DNA from: Pseudomonas asuensis
GTDB lineage: Bacteria; Pseudomonadota; Gammaproteobacteria; Pseudomonadales; Pseudomonadaceae
Length of the DNA: 64,000 nucleotides
Assembly (NCBI RefSeq): GCF_014646755.1
Contig: NZ_BMNW01000003.1
Coordinates: 310,001-374,000, forward strand
Direction of reading: 5' to 3'
Numbering within the stretch: the stretch's first letter is position 1; every line of letters starts with the position of its first letter. Below the pieces are notes generated by a model, which saw only the letters and a list, made by a program, of their open reading frames with translations, was not told the origin of the DNA and ran no database searches. The translations under genes and the position numbers were made by a program. Of this stretch, positions 18,382-26,903 are shown one piece after another.

Positions 18382-19134
18382 ATGAACTCTACAGGTATCG
18401 TAATCGCTGCGGCACAAATCACACCCGTTGCCCACGACATCCAGGCTAATGTCGAACGCCATATCCATGTGGTTGAGTTGGCCTCTCGGCACGGGGTCGA
18501 CTTTCTTGTCTTTCCTGAGTTGTCACTGACAGGGTATGAGCGAGAGGCGGCTGGCCGAAATGCATTCTCGCCCAGTGATCCCCGTCTGTTACCTCTACGT
18601 GAAGCTGCTGTTCGAGCAGGAATATCAGTCTTGGCAGGTATGCCGTTGGAGTCATCTGGAAAGCCCTTTATTGCGGCGCTAGTGCTCAGCCCTGGCCGAG
18701 ACGACCTGTTGTATACCAAACAATATTTGCACGAAGGCGAAGAGTTGGTGTTCCAGCCAGGAAGTGGCGGGCCGATGGTGTCTCTGAAAAATGAGCACAT
18801 AGCCTTGGCAGTATGTGCTGATACAAGTCGGCCCGAGCATGCTGCGCGCGCAGCTCAAGCGGGTGCTTCTCTCTATATAGCCAGTGCCTTGATTACCGCA
18901 GGCGGGTTTGACACTGATACTACTCAGCTAAGGTCTTACGCACAGACCTATGGCTTTCCCGTCTTGATGGCTAACCATGTGGGCGAAACAGGCGGATGGC
19001 TTACTATCGGGCGTAGCACGTTCTGGTCGGCTGAAGGTGAGGTGATCATTCAGGGACCACAAGACGGTGAGGCGCTGATTGTTATCTCAGGTGAGGGCTC
19101 CATGTGGCAAGGGCACGTGGTTCTGCTTGATTGA
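18382..19134 (+). CDS. Carbon-nitrogen hydrolase (nitrilase superfamily amidase)
   Basis: A 250-residue cytosolic hydrolase of amide or carbamoyl bonds. The triad is visible as Glu46 (FPELSLTGYE), Lys113 (LLYTKQYLHEGEE) and Cys145 (AVCADTSRP). The branch cannot be named: related enzymes are omega-amidases and N-carbamoyl amidases. It lies upstream of betaine-type transport genes on the same strand (125 nt gap), so it could act on an imported amide or betaine derivative; that is inference. ATG 18382 follows AGGA by 7 nt. Confidence 0.85.
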   Translation: MNSTGIVIAAAQITPVAHDIQANVERHIHVVELASRHGVDFLVFPELSLTGYEREAAGRNAFSPSDPRLLPLREAAVRAGISVLAGMPLESSGKPFIAALVLSPGRDDLLYTKQYLHEGEELVFQPGSGGPMVSLKNEHIALAVCADTSRPEHAARAAQAGASLYIASALITAGGFDTDTTQLRSYAQTYGFPVLMANHVGETGGWLTIGRSTFWSAEGEVIIQGPQDGEALIVISGEGSMWQGHVVLLD

Positions 19135-19258
19135 TACGGCAGGCCTGTTCGTATCACGCCTTCACACTTAAACCTATACAAAAGCCAATTAACGTAAGTT
19201 TGAAGTGAGTCATCTAGCGATTGGCGAACGTCTCACCTACCACTATGAAGGAGCTCCC

Positions 19259-20287
19259 ATGCGCACCGCTTTGTCTGTTCTGGCAATACTCACAAGTATA
19301 AGTATGACGCAGCAGGTTTTTGCAGATGAAGTGAAGTGCCCATACGGTAAGCCTGTTGTGTTTGCTGGCCCTAACTGGGAGAGCGGCATGTTTACCACTG
19401 AGGTGCTGCGCTTTGTGGTAGAAAAAGGCTACGGCTGTAAAACCGATGCGATTCCTGGCAATACGGTAACGCTGGAGAGTGCATTGGCGCAGAATGATAT
19501 CCAGGTAACAGGCGAGCAGTGGGCCGGACGCAGCCCATTTTGGCGGGAGGCTGAAAAGGCCGGCAAGGTATTCGCCGTCGGTGAAACAGTCAAGGGAGCT
19601 ACGGAAGGGTGGTGGGTTCCAGAGTATCTGGTAAAAGGTGATCCCACCCGGGGTATTGAGGCCAAGGCACCAGAGCTGAAATCTGTAAGCGATTTGCCGC
19701 GTTACAAGGATTTATTTAAAGATCCTGAATCGCCTGACAAAGGTCGTTTCTATAATTGTCCGACTGGCTGGACCTGCGAGATCGTCAATACACAGAAACT
19801 CAAGGCATACGCGCTAACGGACAGTTTTACGAACTTCCGTACGGGCACGGGACCAGCCCTGGATGCAGCTATTAGCACTGCTATCCGCAGAAGAGAACCA
19901 ATTGTTTTTTACTACTGGTCGCCTACGCCACTAATGGGCCGTTTTAAACTGATACAGCTTGAGGAGCCGCCGTTTAGTCAACAGGCCTGGGAAACCCTGG
20001 CTGATCCTAAGAATCCCAATCCGCTACCGTCCCGCTCATTGCCTGCAAAAATTACGATTGGTATTTCAAAGGACTTGCACGACAAGGCTCCCGAGCTTGT
20101 GCAGCTGTTTGAAAGCGTGCAAATACCACTTCCGCTGTTCAACAGTGTGCTAGCTGAAATGTCGGAGAAGCATAAAGATGCCGACACCATGAGCCTGGCC
20201 TTTTTCAAAGAACATCGGGATATCTGGTCTACCTGGCTTCCGGCCGATGCGGTTGACCGAGTAGATGCCGCCCTGAAATCACAGTGA
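19259..20287 (+). CDS. Glycine betaine-type ABC transporter substrate-binding protein (paralogue A)
   Basis: A 342-residue OpuAC/ProX-family periplasmic binding protein with signal peptide (about residues 1-24). Cysteines occur in pairs likely to form disulfides (CPYGKP, GYGCKTD, NCPTGWTC). FAGPNWESG and YYWSPTP supply the tryptophans expected for a quaternary-ammonium cage. It is clearly paralogous to the protein at 21221-22168 but carries an extra segment before the C-terminal lobe (around LEEPPFSQQAWETLADPK). The frame is open from 19205; ATG 19259 follows GAAGGAG. The ligand is not known. Confidence 0.88.
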   Translation: MRTALSVLAILTSISMTQQVFADEVKCPYGKPVVFAGPNWESGMFTTEVLRFVVEKGYGCKTDAIPGNTVTLESALAQNDIQVTGEQWAGRSPFWREAEKAGKVFAVGETVKGATEGWWVPEYLVKGDPTRGIEAKAPELKSVSDLPRYKDLFKDPESPDKGRFYNCPTGWTCEIVNTQKLKAYALTDSFTNFRTGTGPALDAAISTAIRRREPIVFYYWSPTPLMGRFKLIQLEEPPFSQQAWETLADPKNPNPLPSRSLPAKITIGISKDLHDKAPELVQLFESVQIPLPLFNSVLAEMSEKHKDADTMSLAFFKEHRDIWSTWLPADAVDRVDAALKSQ

Positions 20288-20297
20288 GTATTTATTC

Positions 20298-21086
20298 GTG
20301 ACCTCATTAGCCACATTGCCTATGTACGTTGCGCCTGAAGCAGTACGCGAGGCCAGTCAGACCTTTGTTGAGCAAATACTGGATCGCCTGGATATCCATG
20401 AGCGTGATGAGGCACCTGTCGATCTTATGGCGCAGTGGTCCTCACCGAATCTGCTGTTTTCTCAGAGCTGTGGTTATCCGCTGATGACGCGCCTACGCGA
20501 TAAAGTGCAAGTCATTGCAGCGCCTTGTTATGACCTTGAGGGCTGCGAAGGCTTCCAGCATTGCAGCTTTATCGTGGTCCATGCCGATGATGAGCGCGAT
20601 ACGCTGGATGCTTTTCGAGGTGCGCGTGTGGTCATTAACGCGCTGGATTCCAACAGTGGTATGAATTTACTGAGGTTGGCGGTAACGCCACTGGCTGAAA
20701 AGGGCCGGTTTTTTAGTGAGGTCAAGGCCAGCGGCGCTCATGTAGAAAGCCTGGAGTTGATTGGACGTGGCGAGACAGAGTTAACCGCCATTGACTGCGT
20801 CACATGGGGATACCTTGAGCGTTATATGCCAGAAGCGCTGGCGCGTACACGAATCCTCACGCGTACCGAGCTGACACCTGCTTTGCCAATCATTACCGCA
20901 GCGTCGCGCAGTCGAGAAGAGGTACAACGTATCCTGCATGTATTGAATGAAGTTTTGCAGGAACAACCCGCATTGGCCGGTACGCTCGCCATTCGGTCAT
21001 TTATGCCGGCGTCTTTTGAGGATTATCAAGTAATTCTTGCTCAGCGTGATCAGGCGGTAGCCGCCGGATACCCTATCATCGCCTAA
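20298..21086 (+). CDS. PhnD-like phosphate/phosphonate-binding family protein without signal peptide
   Basis: A 262-residue protein resembling the PhnD/SsuA/transferrin-like binding fold (APCYDLEGCEGFQHCSFIVV, then SNSGMNLLRLAVTPLAEKGRFF and SGAHVESLELIGRGETELTAID). It has no signal peptide, so it is probably cytosolic and not a classical ABC receptor. The GTG start at 20298 is 10 nt after paralogue A; ATG 20322 is an alternative. Position between two betaine-binding paralogues suggests a related role, but no function can be assigned. Confidence 0.65.
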   Translation: MTSLATLPMYVAPEAVREASQTFVEQILDRLDIHERDEAPVDLMAQWSSPNLLFSQSCGYPLMTRLRDKVQVIAAPCYDLEGCEGFQHCSFIVVHADDERDTLDAFRGARVVINALDSNSGMNLLRLAVTPLAEKGRFFSEVKASGAHVESLELIGRGETELTAIDCVTWGYLERYMPEALARTRILTRTELTPALPIITAASRSREEVQRILHVLNEVLQEQPALAGTLAIRSFMPASFEDYQVILAQRDQAVAAGYPIIA

Positions 21087-21220
21087 ATATAATCGGACAG
21101 GCTTGTACCGTTTCGTTGTTGTTTTTTGAAACTGCAAAGGGCATCCAGGCTCAAACTAGCCGCTTCGATAGATAACGACTGTTCACGCCGGTAAGCGTGT
21201 GGATGCTAAGGATGCAGATC

Positions 21221-22168
21221 ATGAAGTCAAGAAATGGCCTGGCTATAGGACTGTTGGCGCTGGGGTTGAGTGTGAGCAGCGCACAAGGAGCAGGTTGGTG
21301 CGAGTCTGGCAAACCAGTCAAGTTTGCCGGTGTGAATTGGGAGAGCGGAATGCTCCTCACTGAGCTGATGTCGATTGTCTTGAAGGAAGGCTACGGTTGT
21401 AAGACTGACAGTATTCCAGGCAACTCCATTACGCTGGAGTCTGCGCTTTCCAGTAATGATATCCAGGTGTTTGCTGAAGAGTGGATCGGTCGTAGTGAAG
21501 TTTGGAACAAGGCGGCTGATGCAGGCAAAGTGGTAGGCGTAGGGGCTCCTATCAAGGGCGCGACGGAAGGATGGTACGTGCCGCGCTATCTGATCGAAGG
21601 TGAAGACGCCAAGGCTCCGGATCTCAAGGCCATTAGCGGGCTTTCTAAATACGCCAACTTGTTCCGCGATCCAGAGGAGCCTGGGAAGGGTCGTTTTTAT
21701 AACTGCCCAGCCGGTTGGACATGCGAGCTGGAAAATACCGAAATGCTCAAGCGCTATGGGCTGGACGATACGTTTACCAACTTTCGTCCTGGTACAGGAC
21801 CAGCGTTGGATGCAGCTATTGTATCGGCTGTAAAGCGTAAGCAGCCCATCCTGACCTACTACTGGTCACCTACGCCTCTATTGGGGCGGGTGGACCTCGT
21901 TAAGCTGGACAGTAAGCCAGGCGATGAGAGAGCCATAACGGTAAAGGTTGGGCTATCCAAACCTTTTCATGAGAGTGCCCCTGAGCTTGTTGCCGTTCTG
22001 GAGAAGGTCAATGTACCGATCGATCTGCTCAATAAAACATTGGCAGACCAGGCGGAGCGTAAGCAGGACGCACCTACTGCTGCCAAAGCGTTTCTAAAGG
22101 CACATCCCAAAATCTGGCACGCCTGGGTTGATGCGGCCGCTGTACAGAAAATCGAGGCCTCTCTATAG
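21221..22168 (+). CDS. Glycine betaine-type ABC transporter substrate-binding protein (paralogue B)
   Basis: A 315-residue OpuAC/ProX-family protein with signal peptide ending near SAQGA. It shares with paralogue A the motifs NWESGM, GYGCKTD-x-IPGN, KGATEGW, GRFYNCP-x-GWTCE and YYWSPTPL. Its closeness to the permease and ATPase genes just downstream makes it the likely main receptor of that transporter. ATG 21221 is preferred because AAGGA is 8 nt upstream; ATG 21212 and GTG 21197 are in frame. Confidence 0.88.
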   Translation: MKSRNGLAIGLLALGLSVSSAQGAGWCESGKPVKFAGVNWESGMLLTELMSIVLKEGYGCKTDSIPGNSITLESALSSNDIQVFAEEWIGRSEVWNKAADAGKVVGVGAPIKGATEGWYVPRYLIEGEDAKAPDLKAISGLSKYANLFRDPEEPGKGRFYNCPAGWTCELENTEMLKRYGLDDTFTNFRPGTGPALDAAIVSAVKRKQPILTYYWSPTPLLGRVDLVKLDSKPGDERAITVKVGLSKPFHESAPELVAVLEKVNVPIDLLNKTLADQAERKQDAPTAAKAFLKAHPKIWHAWVDAAAVQKIEASL

Positions 22169-22236
22169 GCTTTCGCCATGTCATGTGAAGGACCGGCCCA
22201 TCTCCCGGAGTTGGCCTTCACCAAACGGGCACGCGT

Positions 22237-23088
22237 ATGTTTCCTGACAATCTTACGTTTTCTATTGCCAACTGGGTCAATGGCTGGGTAGATGCTCTGG
22301 TCGCCAACTACGGTGATCTGTTCCGCCAGGTTTCTGACACCTTGTTGCTGGCAATCGTCCAGCTTGAAAGCCTGTTGCGGGCTACACCTTGGTGGCTGAT
22401 TCTGCTGGTTGTTGCTGTTGTGTCCTACCACGCAACTCGGCGTGTTCTGTCGACTGTGCTTATTACCGGGTTGTTATTTTTAGTAGGAGCCATGGGTTTG
22501 TGGGACAAACTCATGCAAACCTTGGCGCTAATGATGGTCGCTACGTTGATTGCCGTATTGATCGGTATCCCTTTGGGCGTTCTATGTGCTCGTAGCAATC
22601 GGTTGCGTACGGTATTGCTACCACTGCTGGATATCATGCAAACGATGCCTAGCTTTGTGTATCTCATTCCTGTGCTGATGCTATTTGGGCTCGGTAAGGT
22701 ACCGGCTATTTTTGCCACTGTTATCTACGCGGCACCACCGTTGATTCGCTTGACCGATCTGGGAATTCGGCAGGTAGACAAGGAGGTCATGGAGGCTGTC
22801 AATGCTTTTGGTGCCAATCGCTGGCAGCAGCTGTTTGGCGTACAGCTTCCACTGGCCCTGCCAAGCATCATGGCAGGCATCAATCAAACCACCATGATGG
22901 CACTGTCGATGGTCGTAATCGCCTCGATGATTGGTGCGCGCGGGTTGGGTGAAGAAGTCCTGGTCGGTATCCAGACACTCAACGTCGGTAAGGGGTTAGA
23001 GGCAGGACTGGCGATTGTGATTCTCGCGGTCGTGATTGATCGCATTACTCAGGCTTATGGGCGCTCACGCTATGAGGGCGAGCGATGA
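22237..23088 (+). CDS. Glycine betaine/quaternary amine ABC transporter permease (ProW/OpuAB type)
   Basis: A 283-residue inner-membrane permease with about six transmembrane segments. The cytoplasmic coupling loop is visible as EAVNAFGANRWQQLFGVQLPLALPSIMAGINQ split around the EAA-like motif. Its TGA overlaps the ATP-binding gene start by 4 nt. It most likely works with paralogue B and possibly A. Confidence 0.92.
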   Translation: MFPDNLTFSIANWVNGWVDALVANYGDLFRQVSDTLLLAIVQLESLLRATPWWLILLVVAVVSYHATRRVLSTVLITGLLFLVGAMGLWDKLMQTLALMMVATLIAVLIGIPLGVLCARSNRLRTVLLPLLDIMQTMPSFVYLIPVLMLFGLGKVPAIFATVIYAAPPLIRLTDLGIRQVDKEVMEAVNAFGANRWQQLFGVQLPLALPSIMAGINQTTMMALSMVVIASMIGARGLGEEVLVGIQTLNVGKGLEAGLAIVILAVVIDRITQAYGRSRYEGER

Positions 23089-23948
23089 AGATTCAGCTCG
23101 ATAGCGTCTATAAAATATTTGGCCGACGCGAGGCCGCTGCACTTGAGTTAATCCGTCAAGGTCGGGATAAGGATCAGGTGCTGGCGCAGACTGGGTGTGT
23201 CGTTGGGGTCAACGGACTTTCTTTGTCTATTGAGGCGGGTGAAATATTCGTGATCATGGGCCTGTCTGGCTCAGGAAAGTCGACTCTCGTACGGCATCTG
23301 AACCGCCTGATTGACCCTACTAGTGGTTCCATCCTCGTCGATGGCGAGAATATTCTCGCTTATGATATGCAACAGCTCAGGCACTTCCGACGCCACAAGA
23401 TCAGCATGGTTTTTCAAGGCTTTGGGCTGTTACCTCACAAGACTGTCCTGGGTAATGTGGCCTATGGTTTGAAGATACGCGGTGAGAGCAAGCCTGTACG
23501 TGAAGCGCACGCCCAGCAATGGATCGAAGCGGTAGGCCTTAAAGGATACGAGCGCAAATGGCCTCACCAGCTGTCGGGGGGTATGCGCCAGCGAGTCGGA
23601 CTGGCCAGGGCATTGGCTGCCGATACGGAGATCATTCTCATGGATGAAGCATTCTCGGCGCTTGATCCATTGATCCGGGCCGAGATGCAGGATCAATTGC
23701 TTGAACTGCAGCAGCGCTTACACAAGACCATCGTGTTTATTACCCATGACCTGGACGAGGCGGTAAGGCTGGGAAATCGTATTGCGATTATGCGGGACGG
23801 CCAGGTGATTCAGGTTGGAAGCCCTCAGCGCATTCTGAATGAGCCGGCAGACGATTATGTCGATCGCTTCGTTCAGCGATACCGAAACCGCCACAATCCT
23901 AGCCTGAACCTGCCAGGCTCAATGATTAGAAACAAAACAAATATTTAA
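23085..23948 (+). CDS. Glycine betaine/quaternary amine ABC transporter ATP-binding protein (ProV type)
   Basis: A 287-residue ATPase. The long N-terminal extension before the Walker A motif is typical of ProV. Walker A is GLSGSGKST, the signature LSGGMRQRVGLARAL, Walker B IILMDEAFSALD. There is no C-terminal CBS pair, so the osmosensing module of OpuAA/ProV-type enzymes is missing. It is translationally coupled to the permease. Confidence 0.94.
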   Translation: MKIQLDSVYKIFGRREAAALELIRQGRDKDQVLAQTGCVVGVNGLSLSIEAGEIFVIMGLSGSGKSTLVRHLNRLIDPTSGSILVDGENILAYDMQQLRHFRRHKISMVFQGFGLLPHKTVLGNVAYGLKIRGESKPVREAHAQQWIEAVGLKGYERKWPHQLSGGMRQRVGLARALAADTEIILMDEAFSALDPLIRAEMQDQLLELQQRLHKTIVFITHDLDEAVRLGNRIAIMRDGQVIQVGSPQRILNEPADDYVDRFVQRYRNRHNPSLNLPGSMIRNKTNI

Positions 23949-24053
23949 TACGACAAAAAATTCACATCTTTCTCTTGGCTATAGTTCAGGGTAACCGGGT
24001 GCCTTTATTGTTATATCGGCACCTCAACTCTCCTATTTTTGAGAAGAAGGTTC

Positions 24054-24800
24054 ATGGATTACCTGCAGCAGCTGATTTCCGACCCAACAGCCTGGATAGC
24101 GTTAGCCACACTGATTGCAATGGAGGTTGTGCTGGGCATCGACAACCTGATCTTTATTTCCATCCTGACAAACAAGCTTCCCGAGCAGCACCGGCAAAAG
24201 GCCAGGCGGATCGGGATCGGCCTGGCACTTATCATGCGGCTAGGGCTTCTGGGGACCATCGCATGGATCGTTCAGTTGACTGAACCCGTCATCGAGCTGT
24301 TTGGTAACGGTATCTCATGGAAGGACATGATCCTGATTGCTGGCGGTCTCTTCCTGCTTTGGAAGGCCACCAAAGAGATTCACCATAATGTGGATCCTGA
24401 TCCGGAAGGCGACATGTTCGAAGGCAAGAGCGGCGAAAAAGCCGTTACCCTTGGGTTTACCGCTGCCATTATTCAGATTCTCATGCTCGATCTGGTTTTC
24501 TCCGTCGACAGCATCATTACTGCTGTCGGGATGACTGAGCATTTACCCATCATGATTATCGCCGTGATCGTCGCGGTGACTGTGATGTTGTTGGCAGCTG
24601 ATCCGCTGGCGCGTTTCATCAATAACAATCCCACGGTTGTTATGCTGGCGCTGGGCTTTCTGATCATGATCGGTATGACGCTGATCGCTGAAGGCTTTGG
24701 CGCTCATGTGCCCAAGGGATATATCTATGCTGCCATGGCATTCTCGGCTGTTATCGAGGGCCTGAACATGCTGTCTCGCCGCGCAAAGCGCAAGCGCTAG
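24054..24800 (+). CDS. TerC/YgdQ-family integral membrane protein
   Basis: A 248-residue protein with about seven transmembrane segments and the TerC hallmark acidic motifs [16 protein letters not shown] and [15 protein letters not shown]. Family members are implicated in metal (often manganese) export or tellurite resistance; the substrate here is not shown. ATG 24054 follows a GAAGAAGG site. A terminator at 24835-24868 follows. Confidence 0.85.
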   Translation: MDYLQQLISDPTAWIALATLIAMEVVLGIDNLIFISILTNKLPEQHRQKARRIGIGLALIMRLGLLGTIAWIVQLTEPVIELFGNGISWKDMILIAGGLFLLWKATKEIHHNVDPDPEGDMFEGKSGEKAVTLGFTAAIIQILMLDLVFSVDSIITAVGMTEHLPIMIIAVIVAVTVMLLAADPLARFINNNPTVVMLALGFLIMIGMTLIAEGFGAHVPKGYIYAAMAFSAVIEGLNMLSRRAKRKR

Positions 24801-24834
24801 ATCCTTTAAAGCCGCGCGAGAGTTTCCTCGTCTT

Positions 24835-24868
24835 CCCGTAGTGCGTCTCTGACCGCTACGGGTTTTTT
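24835..24868 (+). terminator. Rho-independent terminator after the terC-like gene
   Basis: CCCGTAG and CTACGGG flank a 14-nt loop and are followed by six T. Confidence 0.75.
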
Positions 24869-24976
24869 GTGCCTGCCGGAAAAGAAATGATTCCGCTGGC
24901 ACGCATGCACCGTTGCACGCTGCCTATCAGGCGCGTGTCGGGCATCGTATTAGGAAAGGTGTAGGGCGGGAGGGGA

Positions 24977-25201
24977 TCAGGCGCTGATAGCTTTGCGTGC
25001 ACGTTCAATAACAGATTGCAGACGTGTCGGGCAGCTGTATTCCTCACGGTAAAGTCGCTGAGTATGGCGAGCAACACCATATTCATTGACGATGATGAAT
25101 GAAAAGCCTTTCTTGCTCGGCGCAGCGATCACACAGTCGAACGGCGCGAAAGCAGAGGAAAGCATTTGTATGGCGGTTTGGGTTTGCTGATATGTATTCA
25201 T
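24977..25201 (-). CDS. Small protein, possibly DUF3509 family
   Basis: A 74-residue protein of the size and pattern of the small DUF3509 proteins common in Pseudomonas: an N-terminal helix (QMLSSAFAPFDCVIAA), a short beta region (GFSFIIVNEYGVARHTQRLY) and a C-terminal helix RLQSVIERARKAI. Family assignment is from memory and tentative; no function is known to me. Confidence 0.55.
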   Translation of the reverse strand: MNTYQQTQTAIQMLSSAFAPFDCVIAAPSKKGFSFIIVNEYGVARHTQRLYREEYSCPTRLQSVIERARKAISA

Positions 25202-25360
25202 AATCTTCTTTTAGTTGAATCACGTGACGCGCTTATGACAGCAGCGGCGTCAATTTGCTGCATTGATAACCTGCCTTAGCAAGTTTTTTGCCAACTTTTC
25301 CCATTAAGCTAAGTGGCTGAAGGGAAAAAGTCTCTTTCTCATGTGCTTCAAATTGCTTCA

Positions 25361-25374
25361 GCACAGAGGTGTGC
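25361..25374. promoter_or_regulatory. Possible NtrC-type dyad upstream of codBA
   Basis: GCAC-N6-GTGC, about 145 nt upstream of the sigma-54 candidate. NtrC sites are usually TGCAC-N7-GTGCA, so the spacing is one short. Weak. Confidence 0.25.
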
Positions 25375-25507
25375 ATGCTTTCTGAAGTGAACCATTTCAA
25401 GGCAACGTTAAAGGACAGTGAGCTGCTTTTGTGCGGTATGTTCTTGAAGACTAGCCTTTATAGGCCTTTCGGCAAGGTATTTACCGGCATAAGAACGCTA
25501 CGCTGTT

Positions 25508-25523
25508 TGGCATGCGCTTCGCA
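25508..25523 (+). promoter_or_regulatory. Candidate sigma-54 (RpoN) promoter for codBA
   Basis: TGGCATGCGCTTCGCA has GG and GC exactly 10 nt apart, as in the -24/-12 consensus TGGCAC-N5-TTGCA, with mismatches at two positions. The predicted start would lie about 28 nt before the codB ATG. Nitrogen control of cytosine use would make sense. Confidence 0.45.
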
Positions 25524-25560
25524 CTTCCTCTCAAGTCCATGACCAAGCGGGGAGAGTGAA

Positions 25561-26835
25561 ATGAGCGAGACGAACGCAAGCGCGAACGACTATCCGTTAA
25601 GTGAAGTGCCTATGTCAGCCCGTAAGGGCGTCTGGTCGACAGCCTTGGTATTGCTCGGCTTTACCTTCTTTACCGCGACGATGTTTGCAGGCGGTAAGAT
25701 CGGTACGGCTTTCGATTTCAAAACCATGCTGAGCGTGATTGCAGTAGGCAATCTGCTGCTTGGTCTTTATGCCGCCTTGCTGGGGTACATTGCCTATCGA
25801 AGCGGCCTTAACTCTGTTCTGATGGGCCGGTTCTGCTTTGGCGAAGTAGGAAGCAAGTTGTCTGATCTGGTGTTGGGATTCACGCAGATTGGCTGGTATG
25901 CCTGGGGCACGGCGACGGCGGCAGTCGTGCTGGGTAAGTTTCTGGGATTGCCCGAAGGCATTGTGTTGCTGCTGATGGTGGTCTTCGGTTTTGGCTTTTG
26001 TGCCACTGCCTGTATCGGCTACCGAGGATTGGAGATCCTGTCCTATGTCGCCGTGCCTGCCATGTGTGGCCTGCTGGCATTATCCATGTGGGTTGCAACA
26101 CAAAAGGTCGGTGGACTGGAAGGTCTGCTGGCAATACAACCAGGCAACACGATGAATTATAGCATGGCGCTGACATTAGTGTTTGGAACATTTGTCAGCG
26201 GGGCGACACAGGCTACCAATTGGACGCGTTTTGCGCGTACCGGAAGAATTGCCGTCTTAGCTAATCTAGTAGGTTTCTTTGTTGGCAATGGCTTGATGGT
26301 ATTGGTCGGCGCTTATGGTGCCATCGTATATCAGCAGCCGGACGTAGTGGAGGTGCTCTTTCTGCAAGGCTTCACGCTAGCGGCTGTAGCGATGCTCATG
26401 CTCAACCTTTGGAGTACACAGGACAACACCATCTACAACTTCGCTGTGGCTGGATGCAATCTGGTCCGCACAGACCGTCGGCGCATCGTCACTCTGGCAG
26501 GTGCCTTCATAGGGACGTTGCTTGCTACGCTAGGCATGTACGATTTCCTAGTTCCTTATCTGATTATATTGGGTACGGTTATTCCACCCATTGGCGGCGT
26601 GATTGCGGCTGATTTCTTCTATCGTCACAAGGGCCGTTATCCCATCCTGGCGACTGCCAGCTTGCCCAAGTTCAATTGGATTGGGCTCTCGGCTTATGGA
26701 ATGGGTGTTTTGGCAGCCTTTTTCTCTCCCTGGTTGGCTCCCGTGGTCGGCATCGGTGCGGCAGCATTCGGGTACATCATGCTGTATAGCCTTACAAATG
26801 CCCGCGTATCGCTTGGTGCCCGTGCACGGGCATAA
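25561..26835 (+). CDS. codB: Cytosine permease CodB-like (NCS1 family)
   Basis: A 424-residue transporter with about twelve transmembrane segments. The N-terminus VPMSARKGVWSTALVLLGFTFFTATMFAGG is the NCS1/CodB pattern (cited in pieces: VPMSARKGVW, FTFFTATMFAGGKIG); WYAWGTATAA and NWTRFARTGR are further family motifs. It imports cytosine by proton or cation symport. A GGGGAGAG site precedes the ATG. codA follows after 68 nt, and the pair makes a cytosine uptake and deamination unit. Confidence 0.93.
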   Translation: MSETNASANDYPLSEVPMSARKGVWSTALVLLGFTFFTATMFAGGKIGTAFDFKTMLSVIAVGNLLLGLYAALLGYIAYRSGLNSVLMGRFCFGEVGSKLSDLVLGFTQIGWYAWGTATAAVVLGKFLGLPEGIVLLLMVVFGFGFCATACIGYRGLEILSYVAVPAMCGLLALSMWVATQKVGGLEGLLAIQPGNTMNYSMALTLVFGTFVSGATQATNWTRFARTGRIAVLANLVGFFVGNGLMVLVGAYGAIVYQQPDVVEVLFLQGFTLAAVAMLMLNLWSTQDNTIYNFAVAGCNLVRTDRRRIVTLAGAFIGTLLATLGMYDFLVPYLIILGTVIPPIGGVIAADFFYRHKGRYPILATASLPKFNWIGLSAYGMGVLAAFFSPWLAPVVGIGAAAFGYIMLYSLTNARVSLGARARA

Positions 26836-26903
26836 GCTGAAACCTATCCAGGCCAGATACCCATCATGACGAGCATCTGGCCTTTTGCTTGAGGAATCCG
26901 TCA

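Larger units (their letters stand above)
25202..25560. other. 359-nt intergenic region upstream of codB
   Basis: The region separates the small minus-strand gene from codBA. It holds a sigma-54-type promoter candidate and an NtrC-like dyad, listed separately. No RNA gene or further coding sequence is evident. Confidence 0.6.

Noticed and set aside
24886-24963. 25-codon frame after the terC-like gene
   Set aside because: No ribosome site, no recognisable pattern, directly after a terminator.
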